The notes under the pieces: generated by a model
The model's database searches: none
What the model saw: only the letters and a program-made list of their open reading frames with translations
What the model was told of the DNA's origin: nothing
From: Ruminococcus sp.
Lineage (GTDB): Bacteria > Bacillota > Clostridia > Oscillospirales > Acutalibacteraceae
Length of the DNA stretch: 64,000 nucleotides
Assembly (NCBI GenBank): GCA_004558485.1
Contig: SFCS01000002.1
Span: 1 to 64,000 of the forward strand
Reading direction: 5' to 3'
Shown here: in pieces, positions 34,628 through 42,607 of the stretch
How positions within the stretch are numbered: position 1 is the stretch's first letter
Layout of the letters: each line of letters opens with the position of its first letter
Program-made: the position numbers and the translations under genes

Positions 34628-34951
34628 CTATTTCGCATAGTAGGCGACAAGAATGTCCGCCTGTCCCGTGATGTCGTTATGTCCCTGGATCAGCACGCCG
34701 TTTAATGCCATCAGCTCGCCGCAGGAGACTGTTTTAGGGCTTTCGTTGCGGAATACCTCGTTCTCGCCGGCAATGACGCTCACATGCCCGCCGGCACAGA
34801 TAAACCGCCCGCCCTTGCCGAGCACGGTCTCGTTTTGCGTGCCGTCGGCGCCACGTCCGCGCCGCACGACATATAAAAGCTCCCTGCCGTCCAGCCTTTG
34901 CATCAGCGCGTCCTGCAGCTGCCGATCCCGCTTTTTTGAAAACAGTCCCAA
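34628..34951 (-). CDS. Conserved-looking protein of unknown function
   Basis: A 107-residue soluble protein beginning GLFSKKRDRQLQDALMQRL. It is predicted beta-rich after residue 30 (ETVLGKGGRFICAGGHVSVIAGENEVF). No signal peptide or membrane segment. The start is a TTG at 34951, preceded by CGGAGGG with good spacing; no ATG is available. It has a near-perfect promoter. tex lies eight bases upstream in the same strand direction downstream of its end, so both may share a transcript. I do not recognise the family. Confidence 0.75.
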   Translation of the reverse strand: MGLFSKKRDRQLQDALMQRLDGRELLYVVRRGRGADGTQNETVLGKGGRFICAGGHVSVIAGENEVFRNESPKTVSCGELMALNGVLIQGHNDITGQADILVAYYAK

Positions 34952-34972
34952 TATGATCCCTCCGTTTACATC

Positions 34973-35001
34973 ATTGTATCGACAAGCGCGTGTTTTGTCA
35001 A
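34973..35001 (-). promoter_or_regulatory. Promoter of the unknown gene and tex
   Basis: Minus-strand TTGACA (34996-35001), 17-base spacer, TACAAT (34973-34978). Confidence 0.85.
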
Positions 35002-35015
35002 TGCAAAGCTTGCGT

Positions 35016-35044
35016 TTGACAGACGCGTTGCCGCGTGCTACAAT
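35016..35044 (+). promoter_or_regulatory. Lipoprotein gene promoter
   Basis: TTGACA (35016-35021), 17-base spacer, TACAAT (35039-35044), TGC before the -10. It is back-to-back with the minus-strand promoter 15 bases away. Confidence 0.85.
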
Positions 35045-35075
35045 GGTTTCGACAATATTAGCAGGAGGGAAAACC

Positions 35076-35822
35076 ATGAAAAGAATTTTTGGGTTTCTGC
35101 TGGCGCTTTGCATGATCCTCACACTTTGCGCGTGCGGAAAGTCCGACGCACAGGTATCGAACACCGACGGCACGACCGCAGACGGCATGGCTACGGACGC
35201 AACGACCGCAGGCGAGACGACCGGCAGCGAAGCGGAAACGACCGCTGCGCCCGCAGCGCAGACAACGGCAGCACCGACGGCAAAGACAACGGCGGCAAAA
35301 GTGAACGCGACCGCCGCGAAAAACCAGCCGGCGGCGACGACAAAGGCGACGGCGTGCACGCACACCTATAAAGACGGCGTGTGCACGCGCTGCGGCGCAA
35401 AGGATCCGCAGTATGTGTCGCTGGCAACGCTGATGGCAAAGCAGGGCGGTTTTCAGACAAAGCTCATCTATGAAAAGGAGTTGTACAGCATCGGCCTGGT
35501 CCTGTGGACGAGACCGCATGCCTATGTCGGTGTCGCTGCACCGCTCAGTTCCCTGTCGGAGGAAATGCAAAAGGACGAGAATATCCGGCAGCAATGCATA
35601 AACTATAACGGCGTTCTGTATTACAACGGTGCGGGAAACAACTCGGACCTCACCGTGCGCGTCAACGGCGAGAGCGTCACCGTGACGGATGAGGACGGCG
35701 CTTTCCTCACGCTTGCTCCCGACGGCGGCAACCTCAAATGCACTGCCGTTTCCGGCGCGTTTGGCGGCTGTGGCGGCATCAAGATCGGCACGGTGCTGAC
35801 CTTTGCGGAGCCGAAGGGCTGA
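35076..35822 (+). CDS. Lipoprotein with T/A-rich linker, function unknown
   Basis: A 248-residue exported protein. The signal peptide ends in the lipobox LTLCAC (Cys about residue 19). A low-complexity T/A linker spans about residues 30-90. A short four-cysteine segment (CTHTYKDGVCTRCG), as in small zinc ribbons of surface proteins, comes next. The remaining about 140 residues are a beta-rich domain that I do not recognise. GGAGGG precedes ATG 35076. It stands alone with a strong promoter and terminator. Confidence 0.85.
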   Translation: MKRIFGFLLALCMILTLCACGKSDAQVSNTDGTTADGMATDATTAGETTGSEAETTAAPAAQTTAAPTAKTTAAKVNATAAKNQPAATTKATACTHTYKDGVCTRCGAKDPQYVSLATLMAKQGGFQTKLIYEKELYSIGLVLWTRPHAYVGVAAPLSSLSEEMQKDENIRQQCINYNGVLYYNGAGNNSDLTVRVNGESVTVTDEDGAFLTLAPDGGNLKCTAVSGAFGGCGGIKIGTVLTFAEPKG

Positions 35823-35833
35823 AAATTTACGGC

Positions 35834-35863
35834 AAAACACCCCGTCTGCGGACGGGGTGTTTT
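35834..35863 (+). terminator. Lipoprotein gene terminator
   Basis: Perfect 13-bp stem AAAACACCCCGTC, loop TGCG, T tract. Confidence 0.88.
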
Positions 35864-35872
35864 CATATGTAC

Positions 35873-35901
35873 TTGCATTTTTGGGCGTTTGCGTGTACAA
35901 T
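35873..35901 (+). promoter_or_regulatory. Flippase gene promoter
   Basis: TTGCAT (35873-35878), 17-base spacer, TACAAT (35896-35901). Same TTGCATTTTT start as lexA, rpmE and the aminotransferase. Confidence 0.8.
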
Positions 35902-35931
35902 ATAGTTCTATATGCGGAAAGGGGGCAGACC

Positions 35932-37338
35932 GTGAATCGCTATAAAAAGCTGTTTTCCACCACCTTTATCTTGGGTATCGGCACATTCAGCTCGAAGCTC
36001 TTGACCTTTTTGCTGGTGCCGCTGTATACCCATGTGCTGACAAAGGGTGAATACGGTATCGTCGATCTGCTGGTGCAGACGGCAAATCTGCTCATTCCGT
36101 TGGTGTCTCTCGGCATCAACGAGGGGATTTTGCGTTTCGGCATCGACGATGAGATCGACCACCGCGCGGTGTTCACCTCCGGCTTTGTCACCATTTTCAT
36201 CGGCTTTGGTGCTTTCTGCCTTTTGTATCCCGCCGTGCGGCTTTTGCCGATCGCGGAGGGCTATACGCCGTGGATGTATGTGTTTGTTTTATGCTCCATG
36301 CTGCACTACCTGTGTGCACGGTTCACGAAGGCGCTCGGTCATGTGCGCCTGTATGCGGCGAGCGGGGTGCTGGGAACGGCGCTGACGCTTTTGTTTGATC
36401 TTCTGTTTTTGCTGGTGTTCAAATGGGGCATCCTCGGCTATATTCTGGCGATCGTTCTGTCCGATGTCTGCACGATCCTGTTCCTCACGGTGACGGCGAA
36501 GCTCTATCGCTATCTGCGCTTTGCCAAGCTCGACAAAGCGGTGTGGCGCGCCATGCTCAAATATTCCGTGCCGCTCATCCCGACGACCGTTTTGTGGTGG
36601 GTAACGGACGTGTCCGACCGCTATATCGTCAAGGCGGTCATCGGTGCGGACGCAAACGGCCTGTATGCGGTGTCGTATAAGATCCCGACCATCATGATCC
36701 TGCTTTGCGGCATCTTCATGGACGCCTGGCAGCTGTCGGTGCTGTCCGAAAAAAGCCGCCTGGAGCGGCAGCAGTTTTTCAGCCGCGTGTTTTCGATGTA
36801 TCAGTCGGTGATGTTTTTGTCTGCGTCGGGGCTGATTGTGTTTGCCAAGGTCATCACAAGGGTTTTGGTTGCCGAGGCGTTTTATGAGTCGTGGCGGTAT
36901 ATCCCCGTGCTCATCATCGCCACGGTGTTCTCCTGCCTTGTGACCTTCCTCGGCTCGATCTATGTGGTGGAAAAGCGCAGCAAGAGCACGCTGTGGACAA
37001 CGGTGCTCGGCGCGGTCGCCAACATCATCGGCAATTTGCTGCTCATTCCCGCTTGGGGCGTGCAGGGCGCTGCTATCTCCACGGCGGCGAGCTATGCGCT
37101 GGTGTTTGCCGTGCGTGCGCTGCACAGTCGGCGCCTCATTCCCATGCAGTGGGATCTGCCGCGGTTTCTGTTTAACCTTGCGGTCGTCTGCGTGCAGGCG
37201 GCGGTCATGGTCGCTGAATGTCGCGGCTGGATGATCATTGAGGCGGCGCTGCTCACCTTGGTGCTTGCCGTGAACTTCAAGACGCTGTGGCAGGCGGTGC
37301 TGGCGGTCGTCGGCTCAAAGAAAGGGAAAACGGCATGA
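35932..37338 (+). CDS. Polysaccharide flippase / oligosaccharide translocase (MATE-like)
   Basis: A 468-residue membrane protein with about 12-14 hydrophobic segments. It begins NRYKKLFSTTFILGIGTFSSKLLTFLLVPLYT, the usual pattern of Wzx-type exporters (PST/MOP superfamily). It would move a lipid-linked sugar across the membrane. The start is GTG 35932, preceded by AAAGGGGG. The next gene's ATG overlaps its stop (ATGA), so the two are translationally coupled. No glycosyltransferases are adjacent, but glf and a GT2 gene lie 18 kb away. Confidence 0.88.
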   Translation: MNRYKKLFSTTFILGIGTFSSKLLTFLLVPLYTHVLTKGEYGIVDLLVQTANLLIPLVSLGINEGILRFGIDDEIDHRAVFTSGFVTIFIGFGAFCLLYPAVRLLPIAEGYTPWMYVFVLCSMLHYLCARFTKALGHVRLYAASGVLGTALTLLFDLLFLLVFKWGILGYILAIVLSDVCTILFLTVTAKLYRYLRFAKLDKAVWRAMLKYSVPLIPTTVLWWVTDVSDRYIVKAVIGADANGLYAVSYKIPTIMILLCGIFMDAWQLSVLSEKSRLERQQFFSRVFSMYQSVMFLSASGLIVFAKVITRVLVAEAFYESWRYIPVLIIATVFSCLVTFLGSIYVVEKRSKSTLWTTVLGAVANIIGNLLLIPAWGVQGAAISTAASYALVFAVRALHSRRLIPMQWDLPRFLFNLAVVCVQAAVMVAECRGWMIIEAALLTLVLAVNFKTLWQAVLAVVGSKKGKTA

Positions 37339-38156
37339 CGACACAGCAAACGGCGCAGCGCAGCATCATCAAGAAATATCGCAAGCCCATCTGGAACCGC
37401 TTTATCGGCGCACTCAAGGAGTATAAGATGCTGGAGGCGGGGGACAGAGTGGCGGTCTGCATTTCCGGCGGCAAGGACTCCATGCTGCTGGCGATGTGTA
37501 TGCAGGAGCTGGAAAATCACGGCAGCGAGGTGCCGTTTCACACGGAGTTTTTGGTGATGGACCCCGGCTATGCGCCGGAAAACCGCAAAAAGATCGAAGA
37601 AAACGCCGCGGCGCTCGGCATCCCGATCCACATTTTCGATGCCCCCGTTTTCAACGTGGTGGACAAGCAGACAGCGGGCGCGCCCTGCTATCTCTGTGCG
37701 CGGATGCGCCGCGGGTATCTCTATAAATACGCGAAGGATCTCGGCTGCAACAAGATTGCCCTCGGGCATCATTTCGACGATGTGATCGAGACGACCCTCA
37801 TGAGCATGCTCTACGGCGCGGAAATGCGCACCATGATGCCGAAGCTGCACAGCACGCATTTTGAGGGGATGCAGCTCATCCGCCCGCTGTATTTTGTGCG
37901 CGAGGCGGACATCCTCGCCTGGCAGCGGTATAACGGGCTTTCCTTCATCCGCTGCGCCTGCCGTATGACGGCGGGGCTTGCCGAGGATACGAAGCAGTCA
38001 AAGCGCCAGGAGGTAAAACGCCTCATCGCCGCTCTGCGGCGGGAAAACCCGCAGGTGGACAGCAACATTTTCCGCAGCGCGGACAATGTGAACCTTGAAA
38101 CCATTCGCAGCTGGCACAAGGGCGACGCTACATACGACTTTCTCGATGAATACTGA
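37335..38156 (+). CDS. TtcA-like tRNA 2-thiocytidine synthetase family protein
   Basis: A 273-residue PP-loop ATPase. The PP-loop is SGGKDS (residues 44-49). CxxC (Cys118, Cys121 in APCYLCARM) and a third cysteine (IRCACRM, about 220-222) fit the iron-sulfur-dependent TtcA/TtuA thiolation group. ALGHHFDDVIETTLMSMLYGAEM is also diagnostic. It likely modifies tRNA at position 32 or a related site. Coupled to the flippase by an ATGA overlap, which is probably a fortuitous arrangement. Strong terminator follows. Confidence 0.88.
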   Translation: MTTQQTAQRSIIKKYRKPIWNRFIGALKEYKMLEAGDRVAVCISGGKDSMLLAMCMQELENHGSEVPFHTEFLVMDPGYAPENRKKIEENAAALGIPIHIFDAPVFNVVDKQTAGAPCYLCARMRRGYLYKYAKDLGCNKIALGHHFDDVIETTLMSMLYGAEMRTMMPKLHSTHFEGMQLIRPLYFVREADILAWQRYNGLSFIRCACRMTAGLAEDTKQSKRQEVKRLIAALRRENPQVDSNIFRSADNVNLETIRSWHKGDATYDFLDEY

Positions 38157-38164
38157 AAGGGTAG

Positions 38165-38197
38165 GGGCGGCAGACCGAATGGTCTGCCGCCCTTTTT
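38165..38197 (+). terminator. Terminator after the TtcA-like gene
   Basis: Perfect 12-bp stem GGGCGGCAGACC, loop GAAT, five T residues. Confidence 0.9.
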
Positions 38198-38219
38198 ACA
38201 CTTTTTTAACAAATACCCC

Positions 38220-38248
38220 TTGCACTTTGGGGAAAGATGGTATATAGT
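38220..38248 (+). promoter_or_regulatory. htpG promoter
   Basis: TTGCAC (38220-38225), 17-base spacer, TATAGT (38243-38248). The CIRCE element starts five bases later. Confidence 0.85.
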
Positions 38249-38252
38249 ATAT

Positions 38253-38279
38253 TTAGCACTCGAAACATCGGAGTGCCAA
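38253..38279 (+). promoter_or_regulatory. CIRCE element (HrcA operator)
   Basis: TTAGCACTC, nine bases, GAGTGCCAA. It differs from the consensus TTAGCACTC-N9-GAGTGCTAA by one base. It covers the transcription start region of htpG. Confidence 0.92.
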
Positions 38280-38302
38280 TTTGAATGTAAGGGGACTTTC
38301 CT

Positions 38303-40195
38303 ATGGCGACAAAACAATTCAAGGCGGAGTCAAAGCGCCTGCTGGATATGATGATCAATTCCATCTATACGCATAAGGAGATCTTTCTGCGTGAGCTGAT
38401 CTCCAACGCCAGCGACGCGATGGACAAGCTATACTACCGTTCTTTGCAGGAGAACCTCACGGGCATCACCCGCGACGATCTCACGATCGATCTGACGGTG
38501 GACAAGGCAAACCGTCTGCTCGTTGTCGAGGACAACGGCATCGGCATGACGAAGGAGGAGCTGGAAAGCAATCTCGGCACGATCGCCAAGAGCGGCTCGT
38601 TTGCCTTCAAGAAGGAAAACGAGCAAAAGGACGATGTGGACATCATCGGACAGTTCGGTGTCGGGTTTTATTCCGCGTTCATGGTGGCGGACTGCGTGAC
38701 GGTCGTCAGCCGCGCGTTCGGCAGCGACGAGGCCTACTGCTGGAAATCGAAGGGCGCTGCGGGCTATACGGTGGAGCCGGCGGAGAAGGACAGCCACGGC
38801 ACCAAGGTGATCCTGCACATTAAGGAGAGCACCGCCGAGGAAAACTATGACGAGTTTTTGGAGCAATACCGCATCGAGGGGATCGTCAAGAAGTATTCCG
38901 ACTATATCCGCTATCCCATCCGCATGGAGATGGAGAAAACGCGGGTCAAGGAGGGCACGGACGGCGAGGACAAAAAGCCGGAATATGAGACCTACACGGA
39001 GCTTACCACCCTCAACAGCATGGTGCCGCTCTGGAAAAAGAACAAAAATGAGATAACCCCCGAGGAATACAATGCGTTTTACAAGGCGAAATTCAACGAC
39101 TACACCGATCCGCTGCGGGTGATCCATTCGAGCACCGAGGGTGCGGCGACCTATAACGCACTGCTGTTCATTCCCGCGACCGCGCCGTTTAACTACTACA
39201 CCCGCGAGTATGAAAAGGGTCTGCAGCTATACGCCAGCGGCGTGCTGATCATGGACAAGTGCGCGGATCTTCTGCCGGATCATTTCAGCTTTGTGAAGGG
39301 CCTTGTGGACTCGCAGGATCTGTCGCTGAACATCTCCCGCGAGATGCTGCAGCATGACCGTCAGCTGAAGGTCATCGCCGGCAGACTGGAAAAGAAGATC
39401 CACAGCGAGCTGCTGTCTATGCTCGAAAACGACCGCGAGACCTATGAAAAGTTCTATAAAAACTTCGGTCTGCAGCTGAAATTCGGCATCTATAACGACT
39501 ACGGTATGCACAAGGATATGCTGCAGGATCTCGTCCTGTTTGTCTCCTCCAAGGAGAAAAAGCTCGTCACGCTGCATGAATATGTCGAGCGGATGGAAGA
39601 AGGGCAGAAGTATATCTATTATGCCTGCGGCGACACGCCCGACAAGATCGAAAAGCTGCCGCAGACCGAGGCGGTGCGCGATCACGGCTTTGAAATTCTG
39701 TATCTGACCGACGATGTGGATGAATTTGCGCTGCAAATGCTGCACAGCTTTGAGGATAAGGAGTTCAAGTCGGTCTCCGCGGGCGATCTCGGCTTTGAGG
39801 ACGAGAAAAAAGCGGACGAGGCGGCGGACAAGGAAAATGAACCGCTGCTCACGGCGATGCAAAAGGCGCTCGACGGCAAGGTGAAATCCGTGAAGGTGTC
39901 GACAAGGCTCAAAACGCATCCGGTCTGCCTGTCCAGCGAGGGCGCTTTGTCCATCGAAATGGAAAAGGTGCTGTCCTCCATGCCGAACGCCGGCGGAATG
40001 AAGGCGCAGCGCGTGCTGGAGCTGAATGCCGCTCACCCGATCTTTGCGAAGCTGCAAGCGCTGCAAAAGGACGGCGACGAGGAAAAGCTCTCGGAGTATG
40101 CCAAGCTGCTCTATGACCAGGCGCTGCTCATCGAGGGACTGCCCGTCGAGGATCCGGTCGCATTCTCCGCGCGTATCTGCGCACTGATGGAATAA
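38303..40195 (+). CDS. htpG: Molecular chaperone HtpG (Hsp90)
   Basis: A 630-residue Hsp90. The N-terminal GHKL ATPase motifs are LRELISNASDAMDKL, DNGIGMTKEEL and GQFGVGFYSAFMVAD. The middle domain has FNYYTREYEKGLQLYASGVLIMDKC and LNISREMLQHDRQLK. The C-terminal dimerisation region ends in LEGLPVEDPVAFSARICALME-like sequence. Length is normal. It helps fold client proteins under stress. A CIRCE element directly downstream of its promoter implies HrcA repression. Confidence 0.98.
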   Translation: MATKQFKAESKRLLDMMINSIYTHKEIFLRELISNASDAMDKLYYRSLQENLTGITRDDLTIDLTVDKANRLLVVEDNGIGMTKEELESNLGTIAKSGSFAFKKENEQKDDVDIIGQFGVGFYSAFMVADCVTVVSRAFGSDEAYCWKSKGAAGYTVEPAEKDSHGTKVILHIKESTAEENYDEFLEQYRIEGIVKKYSDYIRYPIRMEMEKTRVKEGTDGEDKKPEYETYTELTTLNSMVPLWKKNKNEITPEEYNAFYKAKFNDYTDPLRVIHSSTEGAATYNALLFIPATAPFNYYTREYEKGLQLYASGVLIMDKCADLLPDHFSFVKGLVDSQDLSLNISREMLQHDRQLKVIAGRLEKKIHSELLSMLENDRETYEKFYKNFGLQLKFGIYNDYGMHKDMLQDLVLFVSSKEKKLVTLHEYVERMEEGQKYIYYACGDTPDKIEKLPQTEAVRDHGFEILYLTDDVDEFALQMLHSFEDKEFKSVSAGDLGFEDEKKADEAADKENEPLLTAMQKALDGKVKSVKVSTRLKTHPVCLSSEGALSIEMEKVLSSMPNAGGMKAQRVLELNAAHPIFAKLQALQKDGDEEKLSEYAKLLYDQALLIEGLPVEDPVAFSARICALME

Positions 40196-40269
40196 AAAAA
40201 GTTCGTGCAATCTTCACCGTTTTGTGCTATCCTATATGCATATCTTTCAAAGAAAGGAAGCGCAAAGCG

Positions 40270-42339
40270 GTGGAGAAGCTCACGGCGCATTTTGACATAA
40301 CGCACAGCAAACGCTCCTGCATTGCGGCGGGGGTGGTGACGGCGCTGCTCTTGGCGGCGGTCATCGCCTTTGCCGACAGCTTTCTTTCGCAGGCGTTTTC
40401 GCTGCGCGTTTTGTTGTTTATCGGCTGTCTTGTTGCGCCGTTTCTCATCGGCGCGCTCATCGCTTTTCGCATCACCCTGCGCGCCCCCGTGCCGCGCGGC
40501 TGTGCGGAAACGGTGCTGCTGTTTTTGTTGCCCGTCGTGACGGTCACCATGACCGAGGCGCTCAACGGCGTTTTTGTCTATGACATGACCTATATCGGCT
40601 TCGGCATCAATTATCTTTTGGTACTGTTGTTGATGGCGCTGGTGTTCGCCGTGTCGGGCAGCTTTAAGCTGTCGGTTCTGATTGTCAACCCACCCTTATA
40701 TCTGCTGGCGCTTATCAGTCACTATTTGGTGCTGTATCGCGGCACGCCGTTGCTGCCGGTAGATGTCACCACCATCGGCGTGGCGGATACCATTCTGAAT
40801 GAATACAGCTATCTGCCCGACTATCAGATCATCACCGCGACACTGGTGTTCGTTTTCCTGATGGTCGTCGGCGCACGGCTGCAAACGCCGCGGTTTCCGA
40901 AGCCCGCCCGCGTGCTGTCCCGCACGGTGTGCGGCGTGGCGGTCGCGGTATTTTTGGCGGTGTTCTACGGCACCTCCGCGTTTGCCGACGCGGGACTGGC
41001 GCCGGATTTTTGGAACCAGACACGGGGCTATCGCAACTACGGCGTTGTCTACGGCTTTTTCGGCAACACGAAATATCTATATGTGCAGGAGCCGGACGGC
41101 TATGACCCGGACGACATCGAGGGCCTTGTCGGGCACATAGAGGACGCAGAGGAGGACACACAGCAGCCGGACATCATCTGCATCATGAACGAGTCGCTGT
41201 CCGATCTGTCGGTGCTCGGCAATCTGCAGACAAACGCGCCGTGTCTGCCGTTCATTTCCTCTCTGCGGGAGAACACGGTGCGCGGCAATTTGTATGTGCC
41301 GGTCATCGGCGCGGGCACGGCCAACACGGAATTTGAGTTTTTAACCGGTCACAGCATGGCATTTTTGCCGTCCGGCAGCAGCGCGTATATGCTGTATGTG
41401 AAGGATGAGCAGCCGTCGCTGGCAAAGCTGCTTGCGGCACAGGGGTATTCGGTGCGGGCGCAGCACCCGTATTATGCGCGCGGCTGGAACCGCACCACGG
41501 TCTATCCGCTTTTGGGGCTGTCGCCGTTTGCATCGCTTGAAACGCTGTTCGACATGACGCCGTTCACTGCCTATCAGCAAAGCGGCGATCTTGCGACGCT
41601 GGAGGCAACGATGGAAGAACTGTATCCGGGCGAAAACGTGCTCATTCGGCAATATGTCAGCGATGCCTATAACTATAAGCTGCTCATTGAGGACTATGAA
41701 CAGCGGGACACGGCAAAGCCCTATTTCATGTTCAATGTGACGATGCAGAACCACGGCGGCTACCGCCTGGACGCGGACAATTTCGGACAGAACAACTGGC
41801 TTACCGACACCGACGAATTTCCGCAGACCGATCGCTATCTCTCGCTCATGAAGTATTCGGACGATGCGTTCAAAGATCTGATCGCCTATTTCGAAACGGT
41901 GGATCGTCCTGTTCTTATCTGTCTTTTCGGCGACCATCAGCCTGCCATCGAGTCGGCATTTTCCGAAGAATTGCTCGGGACAAGTCTCGACGCGCTTTCT
42001 CTTGAACAGCAACAGGCACGGCATATCACGCCGTTTCTCATTTGGGCAAATTTCGACATCGAGGAAAAAGAGATCGATACGCTCAGCAGCAATTATCTCT
42101 CCTCGTTGCTGCTGCAAACGGCGGGTGTGCGCATGAGCGCGTATGACCGCTATCTGCTGCGTCTGTCCGAAACGCTGCCGGTGGTGGACACGGTGGGATA
42201 TATCGACAGCGACGGCAACTATTACAACTGGTCGGACGCTTCGCCCTATGAGGAGCTGCTGTCGGAATACCGACGGGTGCAGTATAACTGTCTTTTCGAC
42301 ATCGAAAACCGCAAGGAGCAGCTTTTTACGATACAGTAA
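40270..42339 (+). CDS. LTA synthase family sulfatase (phosphoglycerol transferase-like)
   Basis: A 689-residue membrane enzyme. Five hydrophobic segments lie within about residues 20-220, followed by an extracellular alkaline-phosphatase/sulfatase domain. That domain has PDIICIMNESLSDLSVLG (metal-binding Glu), the catalytic-type threonine Thr350 in IGAGTANTEFEFLTG, and CLFGDHQPAIE. This fits LtaS-like enzymes that add glycerol phosphate to glycolipids or sugars. The start is a GTG at 40270 following AAAGGAAG. No other teichoic acid genes are adjacent. The exact acceptor is inferred only at family level. Confidence 0.9.
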   Translation: MEKLTAHFDITHSKRSCIAAGVVTALLLAAVIAFADSFLSQAFSLRVLLFIGCLVAPFLIGALIAFRITLRAPVPRGCAETVLLFLLPVVTVTMTEALNGVFVYDMTYIGFGINYLLVLLLMALVFAVSGSFKLSVLIVNPPLYLLALISHYLVLYRGTPLLPVDVTTIGVADTILNEYSYLPDYQIITATLVFVFLMVVGARLQTPRFPKPARVLSRTVCGVAVAVFLAVFYGTSAFADAGLAPDFWNQTRGYRNYGVVYGFFGNTKYLYVQEPDGYDPDDIEGLVGHIEDAEEDTQQPDIICIMNESLSDLSVLGNLQTNAPCLPFISSLRENTVRGNLYVPVIGAGTANTEFEFLTGHSMAFLPSGSSAYMLYVKDEQPSLAKLLAAQGYSVRAQHPYYARGWNRTTVYPLLGLSPFASLETLFDMTPFTAYQQSGDLATLEATMEELYPGENVLIRQYVSDAYNYKLLIEDYEQRDTAKPYFMFNVTMQNHGGYRLDADNFGQNNWLTDTDEFPQTDRYLSLMKYSDDAFKDLIAYFETVDRPVLICLFGDHQPAIESAFSEELLGTSLDALSLEQQQARHITPFLIWANFDIEEKEIDTLSSNYLSSLLLQTAGVRMSAYDRYLLRLSETLPVVDTVGYIDSDGNYYNWSDASPYEELLSEYRRVQYNCLFDIENRKEQLFTIQ

Positions 42340-42372
42340 AAAACAGAACATCAAACGAAAAAGGGATAAAAT

Positions 42373-42407
42373 AATGGCAGACACGAAAGTGGCTGCCATT
42401 ATTTTTT
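42373..42407 (+). terminator. LtaS-like gene terminator
   Basis: AATGGCAG (42373-42380) and CAC pair with GTG and CTGCCATT with one mismatch, then ATTTTTT. Confidence 0.8.
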
Positions 42408-42434
42408 ATGTCATTATAGGAATTGGAGGTGGTA

Positions 42435-42607
42435 ATGTGCCGGCAATCCGCTTGCTTTTTGGTGGGGTGCTTGGCTGCCGTGACAGTCGGATCGAAAAAA
42501 GAAGAAACAGGGAAAACCACCGGTTCTGCTCGGAACAGAACCGGTGGCCTGAAAATTTTGTGTCTTCTGACTATGGACTGCCTCGCTGCGTTTGCAGCTC
42601 CCGTTTT
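42435..42607 (+). other. Short open frame with a strong ribosome site, doubtful
   Basis: ATG 42435 has GGAGGTGG six bases upstream, and the first codons give MCRQSACFLVGCLAAVTVGS, a possible short signal-like segment. The frame continues to 42854, but beyond 42608 it is antisense to the ABC permease gene and it passes through that gene's terminator. The only evidence is the ribosome site. It may be a small peptide gene, a remnant, or chance. Confidence 0.2.
42517..42547 (-). terminator. ABC permease terminator
   Basis: Perfect 12-bp stem CCACCGGTTCTG, seven-base loop, and TTTTCC on the minus strand, 60 bases after the permease stop. Confidence 0.8.
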
